Counted from the first letter of the stretch, positions 17,629 to 26,547 are shown. The stretch is 64,000 nucleotides of DNA from Streptomyces puniciscabiei (GCF_006715785.1 NZ_VFNX01000001.1:3052501-3116500), one strand, 5' to 3'. Notes: a model not told the origin generated them from the letters alone. Numbers and translations: made by a program.

Positions 17629-17656
17629 TTGTCCCGACCGATCGTTCGGTTACTCT
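17629..17656 (+). promoter_or_regulatory. Promoter of paaN with embedded operator
   Basis: -35 TTGTCC (17629-17634), 16-base spacer, -10 TACTCT (17651-17656). The operator ACCGATCGTTCGGT occupies 17637-17650, exactly the spacer, where a bound repressor would block polymerase. Confidence 0.6.
17637..17650. promoter_or_regulatory. PaaR-like operator between paaH and paaN
   Basis: ACCGATCGTTCGGT matches ACCG-NN-CG-NN-CGGT exactly. Lies between the divergent paaH and paaN starts and can serve both. Confidence 0.75.
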
Positions 17657-17739
17657 AGCTCTGACTGCCCGTTCCTGCCCATGTTTCTGCCCAGGTCATG
17701 GACTCGACGAAGAGCCCTGAAACGAGGAGTTGGTCCCGC

Positions 17740-19431
17740 ATGGCCGCCGAACTGACCGCTCACGAGCTGATCGCCAAGCACCGGCCCACGCTCGACCAGG
17801 CGCTGGAAGCGATCCGCACGCGCGCGTACTGGTCACCGCACCCCGAGCACCCGAAGGCCTACGGCGAGAACGGCAGCCTGGACGCGGCGGCGGGCAAGGC
17901 CGCCTTCGACGCCCTGCTGAACACCCGCCTCGACCTCGGCCAGCCCGGCACCGACGACTGGGTGGGCGGCGAGGTCTCTCCCTACGGCATCGAGCTGGGC
18001 ATCAGTTACCCGCACGCGGACGTGGACGTGCTGATCCCCGCGATGAGGGCCGGGCAGCGGGCCTGGCGGGACGCGGGCGCGGAGACCCGGGCACTGGTCT
18101 GTGTGGAGATCCTCAAGCGGATCAGCGACCGCACGCACGAGTTCGCGCACGCCGTCATGCACACCAGCGGCCAGGCCTTCATGATGGCGTTCCAGGCCGG
18201 CGGCCCGCACGCGCAGGACCGCGGCCTGGAGGCGGTGGCGTACGCGTACGCGGAGCAGGTCCGCACGCCCGGGACGGCCGAGTGGACCAAGCCGCAGGGC
18301 AAGCGTGACCCGCTGGCCCTCACCAAGCAGTTCACGCCGGTCCCGCGCGGCCTCGCCCTGCTCATCGGCTGCAACACCTTCCCGACGTGGAACGGCTATC
18401 CGGGCCTGTTCGCCTCCCTCGCCACGGGCAACGCGGTCCTGGTCAAGCCCCACCCGCGCGCGGTACTGCCGCTCGCGCTCACCGTGCAGATCGCGCGCCA
18501 GGTGCTCGCCGAGACGGGCTTCGACCCGAACCTGGTGGCGCTGGCCGCCGAGCGCCCCGGCGAGGGCATCGCCAAGACCCTCGCCACCCGCCCCGAGGTC
18601 CGGATCATCGACTACACCGGGTCGACGTCCTTCGGTGACTGGCTGGAGGCCAACGCCCGCCAGGCGCAGGTCTACACCGAGAAGGCCGGCGTCAACACGG
18701 TGATCGTGCACTCCACCGACAGCTACAAGGGCATGCTGTCCAACCTGGCGTTCTCGCTGTCGCTGTACAGCGGCCAGATGTGCACCACCCCGCAGAACCT
18801 GCTCATCCCCCGGGACGGCATCCGCACCGACGAGGGCCCCAAGACCTTCGACGAGGTCACCGCCGACCTCGCCCGCGCGGTCGACGGCCTGCTCGGCGAC
18901 GACGCCCGCGCGAACGCGCTGCTGGGCGCGATCGTCAACCCGGACGTCAAGGCCCGCCTGGAGGCCGCCGCCGGCCTCGGCGAAGTGGCCCTCGCCTCCC
19001 GGGAGATCAGCAACCCGGAGTTCCCGGGCGCGGTCGTGCGCACCCCGGTCATCGTCAAGCTGGACGGCGCCAAGCCGGACGACGAGGCCGCCTACATGAG
19101 CGAGTGCTTCGGCCCCGTCTCCTTCGCCGTGGCGGTCGACTCGGTGAACGACGCGGTGGAGTTGCTGCGCCGCACGGTCCGCGAGAAGGGCGCGATGACG
19201 GTCGGTGCCTACACCACCGACAGCGAGGTGGAGCGGTCGATCGAGGAGGTGTGCCTGGAGGAGGCCGCCCAGCTGTCGCTCAACCTGACCGGCGGGGTGT
19301 ATGTGAACCAGACCGCCGCGTTCTCCGACTTCCACGGCTCGGGCGGCAACCCGGCGGCGAACGCCGCGCTGTGCGACGGGGCGTTCGTCGCGAACCGGTT
19401 CCGGGTGGTCGAGGTGCGCCGGGAGGTCTAG
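17740..19431 (+). CDS. paaN: Phenylacetate degradation protein PaaN (aldehyde dehydrogenase superfamily)
   Basis: A 563-residue member of the actinobacterial PaaN group. It is an aldehyde-dehydrogenase-fold protein without the C-terminal enoyl-CoA hydratase half of enterobacterial PaaZ. The coenzyme region (IGCNTFPTWNGYPGLFASLATGN), IIDYTGSTSFGDWL and the Cys segment SLYSGQMCTTPQNL (about residue 347) are visible. By family it oxidises the semialdehyde from cleavage of the oxepin ring; the hydratase step would need another protein. GAGGAG stands ten bases before the ATG. Its stop codon overlaps the stop of the convergent methyltransferase gene by three bases (CTAG, 19428-19431). Confidence 0.9.
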   Translation: MAAELTAHELIAKHRPTLDQALEAIRTRAYWSPHPEHPKAYGENGSLDAAAGKAAFDALLNTRLDLGQPGTDDWVGGEVSPYGIELGISYPHADVDVLIPAMRAGQRAWRDAGAETRALVCVEILKRISDRTHEFAHAVMHTSGQAFMMAFQAGGPHAQDRGLEAVAYAYAEQVRTPGTAEWTKPQGKRDPLALTKQFTPVPRGLALLIGCNTFPTWNGYPGLFASLATGNAVLVKPHPRAVLPLALTVQIARQVLAETGFDPNLVALAAERPGEGIAKTLATRPEVRIIDYTGSTSFGDWLEANARQAQVYTEKAGVNTVIVHSTDSYKGMLSNLAFSLSLYSGQMCTTPQNLLIPRDGIRTDEGPKTFDEVTADLARAVDGLLGDDARANALLGAIVNPDVKARLEAAAGLGEVALASREISNPEFPGAVVRTPVIVKLDGAKPDDEAAYMSECFGPVSFAVAVDSVNDAVELLRRTVREKGAMTVGAYTTDSEVERSIEEVCLEEAAQLSLNLTGGVYVNQTAAFSDFHGSGGNPAANAALCDGAFVANRFRVVEVRREV

Positions 19432-20183
19432 GAAGTGCCGGGTCCGCCCCCGGTGGCGCTCCAGTGGTACAGCGTCATCGCCACGCTGGTGGCGAGGTTG
19501 TAGCTGGAGACCTGGGGGCGCATCGGCAGGGACAGCAGATGGTCGGCACGCGCGCGTAGCTGCGCAGACAGACCGCTGCGCTCGGAGCCGAAGGCGAGGA
19601 CGGCGTCGTCCGGGAGCTTCACGCCCCGGATGTCGTCGCCCTCGGGGTCCAGCGCGAACAGCGGCCCCGCCGGCAGCTCCTCTACGCCGAGCCGCTCCAC
19701 GGCCGTCGCGAAGTGCAGTCCGGCGCCGCCGCGCACCACGGTGGGATGCCAGGGGTCGAGGGTGCCCGTGGTGACCACCCCGGTCGCCCCGAAACCGGCG
19801 GCCAGCCGGATCACGGCACCGGCGTTGCCGAGGTTGCGCGGGTTGTCCAGGACCACGACGGGCGCGGTGCGGGGCGTGTGGGCGAGCCTGCGCAGGTTGG
19901 CCTCGCGGGACGGCCGTACGGCGAGCGCGGCCACGCCGGTCGGGTGGGGCCGCGGGACCAGCGAGGCGTACGTCTCCGCGGACACCTCGGTGAGCAGCGT
20001 GTCCAGCGCGTCCCGTACGTCCCCGGCCAGTTCTCCGGCGAGGGCGAGCGCGGCATCCCGGTCGGTGGTGACGGCCACCGGGACCTCGGCGTCGAAGCGC
20101 AGCGCGTGCTTGAGGGCGTGGAAGCCGTCGAGCAGCACGGCGCCATCGGCGTGTTCGCGCCAGCGGGTCAGCGCATCGGTCAT
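19428..20183 (-). CDS. SPOUT/TrmH-family RNA 2'-O-methyltransferase
   Basis: A 251-residue SpoU-type enzyme using S-adenosylmethionine on rRNA or tRNA. The three signature motifs are present: LDNPRNLGNAGAVIR, LAFGSERSGLS and LSLPMRPQVSSYNLATSVAMTLY, the last forming the trefoil knot. The N-terminal 90 residues are the substrate-binding extension. The RNA target cannot be told from sequence. It is the last gene of a three-gene minus-strand unit, its ATG overlapping the stop of the HTTM gene (20180-20183). Confidence 0.9.
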   Translation of the reverse strand: MTDALTRWREHADGAVLLDGFHALKHALRFDAEVPVAVTTDRDAALALAGELAGDVRDALDTLLTEVSAETYASLVPRPHPTGVAALAVRPSREANLRRLAHTPRTAPVVVLDNPRNLGNAGAVIRLAAGFGATGVVTTGTLDPWHPTVVRGGAGLHFATAVERLGVEELPAGPLFALDPEGDDIRGVKLPDDAVLAFGSERSGLSAQLRARADHLLSLPMRPQVSSYNLATSVAMTLYHWSATGGGPGTS

Positions 20184-21442
20184 GCGGTGAAGCCTCCTCC
20201 GCGCTCGGCTGCGCTCGCGCGGGGGGACCCGGATCGGTCCCGCGCGCTGTCCTCGGAGCTCTCCTCGGGCGAACGGGGCGCGGGCACCGTACGGGCGGCC
20301 TCATGCCGGACGAGCCGCCCACGCGCGCGTGCGACCAGCGCACCCAGCCGGCGCAGGAACGGCGTCGGCAGGAAGACCGCGTCCGCGGTGATCATCGCCA
20401 GCGAGAAGAACGGCAGGCCGAGCACGACCGCGATGACCGCGTGCTCGGTCATCATCAGCACCAGCAGGACGTTCTTGACCCGCCGGTTGACCAGGGTGAA
20501 CGGGAAGGCGACCTGCACCATGACCGTACCGTAGGCGACGGCCATCATGATCGTCCCGCTGGAGGACATCAGGTCGGCGAGCCCGGGCCAGGGGGAGAAG
20601 TAGTCCAGGTGGAGTGGGTAGTAGACGGCGGTGCCGTCCTGCCAGCGCGAGCCCTGGATCTTGTACCAGCCGGCCGTCGCGTAGATCAGGCAGGCCTCCG
20701 CCATGATCACGAACAGGGCGCCGTTGTGCAGGACGTTGGCGACGACGTCCAGCAGGATCCGCGGCTGCTGCGACTTCGTCCAGCGGCCGGCGGCCCACCA
20801 CAGGCCGAGCGTCACCCAGGCCGTCCACAGCAGCGCGGGGATCAGCCAGCCGTTGTCGAACCGGCCGGTGAACGCCGCCATGAGCAGCGCCAGACCGGAC
20901 ACCACCCACAGGACCGGGCCCACCCGGTCGGCCAGGACCCGCTCGCCACGCGCGCGTGCGGCCTGCGCGCGCGCAGCCCGGCGCGCGTCCAGGGACCACA
21001 CCTGGCCACAGCGTGTGAAGACGAGGTAGAAGGACATCAGGTGCAGGACGTTGTCGCCGCCGTCGCCCACGAAGACGCTGCGGTTCTGCAGCGACAGCAC
21101 CCCCACCATGAACAGAACGGACGCCGTCCGGGTGCGCCAGCCGAGCAGCAGCGCCGCGCCGGCCAGGATCGCCAGCAGATAGAAGCACTCGAACCACAGT
21201 TGCCCGTCGGACCACAGCAGAGCGGTGAAGGCGTGGTTGTCGGCGGTCAGCTCCTTGGCGAGGTTCCAGGCCCAGGGGCCGGCCGGGCCGTACAGCTCCT
21301 GGCGGTGCGGGAACTCGCGCAGCAGGAACAGCAGCCAGGTCCCGGCGAACCCGATGCGGATCACGGCGCTCTGGTACGGCCCGAGAGCCGACTCGGTGAC
21401 CTTGGCGATACCGCGCGAGAGAGTCAGGGAGAGCCTGTTCAC
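20180..21442 (-). CDS. HTTM-domain integral membrane protein
   Basis: A 420-residue multi-pass membrane protein of the HTTM family (related in fold to vitamin-K-dependent gamma-glutamyl carboxylase). Typical segments are [39 protein letters not shown] and the conserved [20 protein letters not shown] near residue 260, followed by several more helices. The C-terminal 60 residues are basic and cytoplasmic. The GTG start has GGGAGG six bases upstream and overlaps the stop of the DUF5819-like gene (GTGA, 21439-21442). The pair HTTM plus DUF5819 recurs in actinobacteria; the biochemical role is not known to me. Confidence 0.85.
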   Translation of the reverse strand: MNRLSLTLSRGIAKVTESALGPYQSAVIRIGFAGTWLLFLLREFPHRQELYGPAGPWAWNLAKELTADNHAFTALLWSDGQLWFECFYLLAILAGAALLLGWRTRTASVLFMVGVLSLQNRSVFVGDGGDNVLHLMSFYLVFTRCGQVWSLDARRAARAQAARARGERVLADRVGPVLWVVSGLALLMAAFTGRFDNGWLIPALLWTAWVTLGLWWAAGRWTKSQQPRILLDVVANVLHNGALFVIMAEACLIYATAGWYKIQGSRWQDGTAVYYPLHLDYFSPWPGLADLMSSSGTIMMAVAYGTVMVQVAFPFTLVNRRVKNVLLVLMMTEHAVIAVVLGLPFFSLAMITADAVFLPTPFLRRLGALVARARGRLVRHEAARTVPAPRSPEESSEDSARDRSGSPRASAAERGGGFTA

Positions 21443-22338
21443 CGCACACCTCCCGCTGCCTCGTCCGCCGTCACGGTCCACCAGGGCAGCACGCGGTAGA
21501 CGGGCTGGTCGGACACGCGCTCACGGCTCCACCCGGGCGGCTGCACATTGGTGGTGCTGGACCGGATCTGCACGCGCTGTATGACGCCGTCGCGGTCGGC
21601 CGGATAGGTCCGGTACAGGCGCATGACCACGATCCGGCGCAGGTACTGCTCGGAGAGGGAGCCGCGCATGCCCACCGGGCGGTTGTCGGCGCTGTGCGTG
21701 GCGGTGAAGAAGTCCCAGGAGCGGCGCAGCTCGTTCTGCTGGGCGTGGCTCGGCACCAGGTTGCCGTCGATCGCGGCACCGTCCTGGGCGGAGAGGTCGG
21801 TCCACCCGGTGGTGCGCAGTCCACCGTCCTTCGCCCGCACCACGGCGCGGACCTGGACGGCGATGTTCTGCTGCAGCGGGTTGGGCGCGAACAGCTTCCA
21901 GTTCTGCTCGAACTCCGGGAAGACCCAGTCCTCGACGGCCTTGCCGTGCTGCTTGGTCACCGTGTTCGCGGGGGCGAGGCTGAGGAACACCATCAGCAGA
22001 TGCACACAGGCGGCGACACCGACGACCGCGAGCGCCAGCGCCGCGGCGACCTGGTAGCGGGGGGAGAGGGCGGCCACACCGGTACGGGGCACGGGGGCGT
22101 CGGCTCCGGAGGCTGCGCGCCCCGCACCGCCGGCGGCAGCCGCCCCCGCACGGGAGTCCGTGCCGGCCGAAGACTCCGCGGCCCCGGCCCGGAAGCCGCC
22201 ACCGGCCGAAGACTCCCTGTCGGCCCGGGAAGCTATGTTGGCCGGGGAGTCCACGTCGGTCGGGGAGTCCTCCGGACGCGCTCGGGCCGACCCGCCGGGG
22301 TCGGGTCGGGCCCCCGGGTCCTCGTCGTACGCGTCCAT
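21439..22338 (-). CDS. DUF5819-like membrane protein, partner of HTTM
   Basis: A 299-residue protein with a low-complexity cytoplasmic N-terminus (about 1-90, Ala/Ser/Gly/Asp repeats), one membrane helix (about 95-118, [20 protein letters not shown]) and an external domain of about 180 residues with [20 protein letters not shown] and a Trp-rich end. This layout and the coupling to the HTTM gene match DUF5819 proteins, which I name from memory. No catalytic motif is visible. It is first in the unit; the Shine-Dalgarno sequence is weak (GGGACGG). Confidence 0.75.
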   Translation of the reverse strand: MDAYDEDPGARPDPGGSARARPEDSPTDVDSPANIASRADRESSAGGGFRAGAAESSAGTDSRAGAAAAGGAGRAASGADAPVPRTGVAALSPRYQVAAALALAVVGVAACVHLLMVFLSLAPANTVTKQHGKAVEDWVFPEFEQNWKLFAPNPLQQNIAVQVRAVVRAKDGGLRTTGWTDLSAQDGAAIDGNLVPSHAQQNELRRSWDFFTATHSADNRPVGMRGSLSEQYLRRIVVMRLYRTYPADRDGVIQRVQIRSSTTNVQPPGWSRERVSDQPVYRVLPWWTVTADEAAGGVR

Positions 22339-22594
22339 TCCGTCCCGTCCCCCGTCTCGGCTCAGTCGTTCGTTCAGTGGTCCAGCTCAGTGATGCGGTG
22401 CCCGCCACGAGCGCCCCACCGTTCACTACGCCACTCCTCGGCGTCAGCACGGAACGGTACTCAGCCCCGGCCGCCGGGCGCAGCCCCGGGTACGAGCCAC
22501 GGCCGTGGTCCTCGCCACGGTACGGCCGGGCACCCCGCCCCATCCGCCCTCCGCACGTTGTCCACAGGCCGCCCGCAGGAGTTTTCCACAGCGG

Positions 22595-22624
22595 TTGACA
22601 CCCCACGGCGGCCCGGCACACCAT
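22595..22624 (+). promoter_or_regulatory. Promoter of the paaABCDE operon
   Basis: -35 TTGACA (22595-22600), 18-base spacer, -10-like CACCAT (22619-22624). The operator at 22638-22651 would lie just after the start point. Confidence 0.55.
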
Positions 22625-22637
22625 TGATGACGCACGG

Positions 22638-22651
22638 ACCGAACGATCGGT
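22638..22651. promoter_or_regulatory. PaaR-like operator before paaA
   Basis: ACCGAACGATCGGT fits ACCG-NN-CG-NN-CGGT exactly, as does the site at 17637-17650. Confidence 0.75.
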
Positions 22652-22692
22652 CGGGACAGTTCCACCGCAGAGCCCGAGGTCAGGGGGACCGC

Positions 22693-23751
22693 ATGGCCAC
22701 AGCAGCCGCGCAGCGCACGGCCCGCACCGAGGCGGACGGCGCACCGGACACCGCCGACACGGCGGCCTTCCAGCACGCCTTCGACGCGGCCGTGGCCGCC
22801 GACGAACGCATCGAACCGCGCGACTGGATGCCCGACGCCTACCGCGCCACCCTGGTCCGGCAGATCGCCCAGCACGCGCACTCCGAGATCATCGGCATGC
22901 AGCCGGAGGCCAACTGGATCACCCGCGCGCCCTCCCTGCGCCGCAAGGCCATCCTCATGGCCAAGGTCCAGGACGAAGCCGGCCACGGCCTGTACCTGTA
23001 CAGCGCGGCCGAGACCCTCGGCACCAGCCGTGACGAACTGCTCGACAAGCTCCACAGCGGCCGCCAGAAGTACTCCTCGATCTTCAACTACCCGACCCTG
23101 ACCTGGGCCGACGTCGGCGCGATCGGCTGGCTCGTGGACGGCGCCGCGATCACCAACCAGGTCCCGCTCTGCCGCTGCTCCTACGGCCCCTACGCCCGCG
23201 CGATGGTGCGGATCTGCAAAGAGGAGTCCTTCCACCAGCGCCAGGGCTACGAGCTGCTGCTCGCCCTCAGCAAGGGCACACCGGAACAGCACGCGATGGC
23301 ACAGGACGCCGTCGACCGCTGGTGGTGGCCCTCACTGATGATGTTCGGCCCGCCCGATGACGAGTCCCAGCACTCCGCACAGTCCATGGAGTGGAAGATC
23401 AAGCGCCACTCCAACGACGAGCTGCGCCAGCGCTTCGTCGACATCTGCGTCCCCCAGGCCGAGTCCCTCGGCCTCACCCTCCCCGACGCCGACCTGCGGT
23501 GGAACGAGGAACGCGGGCACTACGACTTCGGCCCGATCGACTGGACGGAGTTCTGGGAGGTCCTCAAGGGCAACGGCCCGTGCAACGAACAGCGGATCGC
23601 CCAGCGCAGGCGCGCCCACGACGAGGGAGCGTGGGTGCGGGAAGCGGCCGCCGCCTACGCGGCCAAGCACACCCACGGCACCGGCGGCACCACCGACACC
23701 GGTGAGACAGCACACGAGACAGGCCACGAGACAGAAGCGGAGCGAGCATGA
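22693..23751 (+). CDS. paaA: Phenylacetyl-CoA 1,2-epoxidase catalytic subunit PaaA
   Basis: A 352-residue ferritin-like diiron protein, the catalytic subunit of the phenylacetyl-CoA epoxidase. Iron-ligand segments are visible in [15 protein letters not shown] (about 96-110) and [15 protein letters not shown] (about 176-190); RDWMPDAYR and [20 protein letters not shown] are family signatures. The last 30 residues are a His/Thr/Glu-rich tail that varies between species. AGGGGGACC precedes the ATG. First gene of paaABCDE, whose five genes overlap by 1 to 7 bases; the operator and promoter lie upstream. Confidence 0.95.
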   Translation: MATAAAQRTARTEADGAPDTADTAAFQHAFDAAVAADERIEPRDWMPDAYRATLVRQIAQHAHSEIIGMQPEANWITRAPSLRRKAILMAKVQDEAGHGLYLYSAAETLGTSRDELLDKLHSGRQKYSSIFNYPTLTWADVGAIGWLVDGAAITNQVPLCRCSYGPYARAMVRICKEESFHQRQGYELLLALSKGTPEQHAMAQDAVDRWWWPSLMMFGPPDDESQHSAQSMEWKIKRHSNDELRQRFVDICVPQAESLGLTLPDADLRWNEERGHYDFGPIDWTEFWEVLKGNGPCNEQRIAQRRRAHDEGAWVREAAAAYAAKHTHGTGGTTDTGETAHETGHETEAERA

Positions 23752-24035
23752 GCACCACCGACTGGCCCCTGTGGGAGGTCTTCGTGCGCTCCCGGCGCGG
23801 CCTCTCCCACACCCACGCCGGCAGCCTGCACGCCCCCGACGCCGAGCTGGCCCTGCGCAACGCCCGCGATCTGTACACCCGCCGCGGCGAGGGCGTGTCG
23901 ATCTGGGTCGTCCCCGCCTCCGCGATCACCGCGTCCTCACCGGACGAGAAGGACCCGTTCTTCGAACCGGCCGCCGACAAGCCCTACCGGCACCCGACCT
24001 TCTACGAGATCCCGGAAGGGGTGAAGCACCTGTGA
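23748..24035 (+). CDS. paaB: Phenylacetyl-CoA epoxidase subunit PaaB
   Basis: A 95-residue small subunit with the family sequence [26 protein letters not shown] and [18 protein letters not shown]. PaaB is needed for the complex and bridges PaaAC heterodimers. ATG overlaps the paaA stop (23748-23751), and its stop overlaps the paaC start. Confidence 0.95.
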   Translation: MSTTDWPLWEVFVRSRRGLSHTHAGSLHAPDAELALRNARDLYTRRGEGVSIWVVPASAITASSPDEKDPFFEPAADKPYRHPTFYEIPEGVKHL

Positions 24036-24763
24036 CCGCCACCGGCCCCGCCACCGTCCCGGTGACCGCCGCCCTCGCCCTCGGCGACGACGCCCTGGTG
24101 CTCTCCCACCGGCTGGGCGAGTGGGCCGGACACGCCCCCGTCCTCGAGGAGGAGGTCGCCCTCGCCAACATCGCCCTCGACCTGCTCGGCCAGGCCCGCG
24201 TACTGCTGTCCATGGCCGGCGACGAGGACGAACTGGCCTACCTCCGCGAGGAGCGCTCCTTCCGCAACCTCCAGCTGGTCGAGCAGCCGAACGGCGACTT
24301 CGCCCACACCATCGCCCGCCAGCTGTACTTCTCCACCTACCAGCACCTGCTCTATGCCGAACTGGCTGCCGGGGACGGCCCGTTCGCCCCGCTCGCCGCG
24401 AAGGCGGTGAAGGAGGTCGCCTACCACCGCGACCACGCCGAGCAGTGGACCCTGAGGCTCGGCGACGGCACGCAGACCAGCCACGAGCGGATGCGGCACG
24501 CCTGCGATGCGCTGTGGCGGTACACCGGCGAGCTGTTCCAGCCCGTGGAGGGGCTGGACGCCGACTGGCCGGGCCTGGAGACACGCTGGCTCGAGTCCGT
24601 CCACGACGTCCTCGGCCGGGCCACGCTCCGCCTCCCCGAGGGACCCCGCACCGGCACCTGGTCGGCCGGCGCCGGCCGACAGGGCCTGCACACCGAACCC
24701 TTCGGGCGGATGCTCGCCGAGATGCAGCATCTGCACCGCAGCCACCCGGGGGCGACATGGTGA
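24032..24763 (+). CDS. paaC: Phenylacetyl-CoA epoxidase structural subunit PaaC
   Basis: A 243-residue ferritin-like subunit that pairs with PaaA but lacks a full iron site. Signatures: LSHRLGEWAGHAPVLEEEVALANIALDLLGQAR, ERSFRNLQLVEQPNGDFAHTIARQL and VAYHRDHAEQWTLRLGDGT. GTG start overlapping the paaB stop, with AAGGGG upstream. Longer readings in this frame reach back into paaA and are not supported. Confidence 0.94.
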   Translation: MTATGPATVPVTAALALGDDALVLSHRLGEWAGHAPVLEEEVALANIALDLLGQARVLLSMAGDEDELAYLREERSFRNLQLVEQPNGDFAHTIARQLYFSTYQHLLYAELAAGDGPFAPLAAKAVKEVAYHRDHAEQWTLRLGDGTQTSHERMRHACDALWRYTGELFQPVEGLDADWPGLETRWLESVHDVLGRATLRLPEGPRTGTWSAGAGRQGLHTEPFGRMLAEMQHLHRSHPGATW

Positions 24764-25308
24764 CCGCCACCGCCCTGGAGACGGAGCTGCTGGAGCTGGC
24801 CGGCTCGGTGCCCGACCCCGAACTGCCGGTGCTCACCCTCCAGGAGCTGGGCGTTGTGCGCGCCGTGCACCTGCTGGGCCCCGGCACGGTGGAGGTCGAC
24901 CTGACCCCCACCTACACCGGCTGCCCCGCCATCGAGGCGATGAGCGTGGACATCGAACGGGTACTGCGCGCCCACGGCATGCGCGAGGTCACGGTCCGCA
25001 CCGTGCTCGACCCCGCCTGGACGACCGACGACATCAGCACCGAAGGCCGACGCAAACTACGGGAGTTCGGCATCGCTCCCCCACGCGTGCGCGCCGCCTC
25101 CGGCCCCGTGCCGCTGGCTCTCGGCCCGACGCGGACCACCCCCGGGGCCGCGAGCCGCACCGAGGATGCACTCACCGAGCCCGTCCGCTGCCCGCACTGC
25201 GGCTCCGCCGACACCGAGCTGCTCAGCAGGTTCTCCTCCACCGCGTGCAAGGCACTGCGCCGCTGCCTCGCCTGCCGTGAACCGTTCGACCACTTCAAGG
25301 AGTTGTGA
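24757..25308 (+). CDS. paaD: PaaD, SUF-type (DUF59) maturation factor of the epoxidase
   Basis: A 183-residue PaaD. The N-terminal DUF59/MIP18 domain (about 1-95) shows SVPDPELPVLTLQELGVV and TPTYTGCPAIEAM; its Cys is typical of Fe-S carrier relatives. The C-terminal part has four cysteines in CPHCGS and CLACRE spaced like a small zinc or Fe-S binding knuckle, ending FDHFKEL. PaaD is thought to help cluster insertion into PaaE or iron loading of the complex. The ATG overlaps the end of paaC by 7 bases, and its stop overlaps the paaE start. Confidence 0.93.
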   Translation: MVTATALETELLELAGSVPDPELPVLTLQELGVVRAVHLLGPGTVEVDLTPTYTGCPAIEAMSVDIERVLRAHGMREVTVRTVLDPAWTTDDISTEGRRKLREFGIAPPRVRAASGPVPLALGPTRTTPGAASRTEDALTEPVRCPHCGSADTELLSRFSSTACKALRRCLACREPFDHFKEL

Positions 25309-26372
25309 TGGCGCGCTTCCACCCGCTCCCAGTGGCCGAGGTCGACCGGATCACCGACGACTCCGTCGCCCTCACCTTCACCGTCCCGCCCGAGCTGCGC
25401 GAGGAATACCGGCACGCTCCCGGCCAGCACCTGGCGCTGCGCCGGCAGGTCGACGGCGCCGAGATACGGCGCACCTACTCGATCTGCTCCCCCGCGCCCG
25501 ACCCGGCCGGCGCGGGCCCCGACACCCTGCGGGTGGGCGTGCGGCTGGTGGAGGGCGGAGCCTTCTCCGCCTACGCGCTGAAGGAGATCAACGTCGGCGA
25601 CGTGCTGGAGGTGATGACCCCGGCCGGCCGCTTCACCCTGGACCCGGCACCGGGGCTGTACGCGGCGGTCGTCGGCGGCAGCGGCATCACCCCGGTGCTG
25701 TCCATCGTCTCCACCCTGCTGGCCCGCGAGCCGGCGGCCCGGTTCTGCCTGATACGCAGCGACCGCACGGCGGCCTCGACGATGTTCCTGGAGGAGGTCG
25801 CCGATCTGAAGGACCGCTGTCCCGAGCGGCTTCAGCTGGTGACCGTGCTCTCCCGCGAGGAACAGCAGGCGGGTCTGCCGTCCGGCCGGCTCGACCGCGA
25901 GCGGCTCACCGGGCTGCTGCCCGCGCTGCTGCCGGTCGGCGAGGTCGCGGGCTGGTTCCTGTGCGGACCGTACGGGCTGGTGCGGGGCGCGGAGCAGGCG
26001 CTGCGCGAGCTGGGCGTGGACCGCTCCCGCATCCACCAGGAGATCTTCCATGTGGACGCGGGCTCGTCCGAGGCCGCCGCCGTCCAGGCGCCCGCGCACA
26101 GCACGGTCACCGCCCGCCTCGACGGACGCGGCGGCACGTGGCCGGTGCGGGACGGCGAGACGCTGCTGGAGACGGTCCTGCGCAACCGCCCCGATGCGCC
26201 CTACGCCTGCAAGGGGGGCGTGTGCGGGACGTGCCGTGCCTTCCTGGTCTCCGGCGAGGTCCGCATGGACCGCAACTTCGCCCTGGAGACGGAGGAGACG
26301 GAAGCCGGCTATGTGCTGGCCTGCCAGTCGCATCCGCTGACGGAGCAGGTGGAACTGGACTTCGACCGCTGA
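25308..26372 (+). CDS. paaE: Phenylacetyl-CoA epoxidase reductase PaaE
   Basis: A 354-residue electron-transfer protein: FAD domain (about 1-105, with EIRRTYSICSPAP), NAD(P)H-binding domain (about 110-235, VVGGSGITPVLSIV and CGPYGLV) and a C-terminal plant-type 2Fe-2S domain (CKGGVCGTCRA near residues 301-311, final Cys in VLACQSHP). It passes electrons from NADPH to the PaaA diiron centre. The ATG at 25308 overlaps the paaD stop as TGATG; a GTG one codon earlier is possible. Last gene of the operon. Confidence 0.95.
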   Translation: MARFHPLPVAEVDRITDDSVALTFTVPPELREEYRHAPGQHLALRRQVDGAEIRRTYSICSPAPDPAGAGPDTLRVGVRLVEGGAFSAYALKEINVGDVLEVMTPAGRFTLDPAPGLYAAVVGGSGITPVLSIVSTLLAREPAARFCLIRSDRTAASTMFLEEVADLKDRCPERLQLVTVLSREEQQAGLPSGRLDRERLTGLLPALLPVGEVAGWFLCGPYGLVRGAEQALRELGVDRSRIHQEIFHVDAGSSEAAAVQAPAHSTVTARLDGRGGTWPVRDGETLLETVLRNRPDAPYACKGGVCGTCRAFLVSGEVRMDRNFALETEETEAGYVLACQSHPLTEQVELDFDR

Positions 26373-26411
26373 GGTCGACGTGTGCCGACTCGGCGGGAGC
26401 CGACTCGGCGA

Positions 26412-26455
26412 AGGGGGGTGGGAGGGGGAGGGAGGGGGGAGGGGGAGGGCCCCCC
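26412..26455 (+). other. G-run, possible G-quadruplex, after paaE
   Basis: At least six runs of three to six guanines separated by single A or T/GA spacers, ending in a C6 stretch. Falls between the paaE stop and the acyl-CoA dehydrogenase promoter, and may act in transcription termination. Confidence 0.5.
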
Positions 26456-26488
26456 GGAACGCCAGGACTCCACGCCATTCCCTTCTCC

Positions 26489-26502
26489 TAGAACGTGTTC
26501 TA
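26489..26502. promoter_or_regulatory. KstR-like palindrome before the acyl-CoA dehydrogenase
   Basis: TAGAACGTGTTCTA is a near-perfect palindrome that fits the actinobacterial KstR operator pattern T-NN-AAC-NN-GTT-NN-A at every fixed position. KstR represses sterol catabolism genes in mycobacteria and rhodococci. Confidence 0.65.
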
Positions 26503-26505
26503 TCT

Positions 26506-26518
26506 TGACGCTCCGTCA
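26506..26518. promoter_or_regulatory. Second inverted repeat before the acyl-CoA dehydrogenase
   Basis: TGACG-CTC-CGTCA, a perfect 5-3-5 repeat starting four bases after the KstR-like box. The same arms occur in the larger palindrome at 56171-56191. Confidence 0.5.
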
Positions 26519-26547
26519 GATCACCGACCCCGTCGGAGGGACAGGCC

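Larger units (their letters stand above)
22339..22692. other. Divergent region before paaA: promoter, operator and DnaA boxes
   Basis: No gene. Contains a perfect DnaA box TTGTCCACA (22558-22566), a variant TTTTCCACA (22582-22590), the paaA promoter and the PaaR-like operator. Confidence 0.6.
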
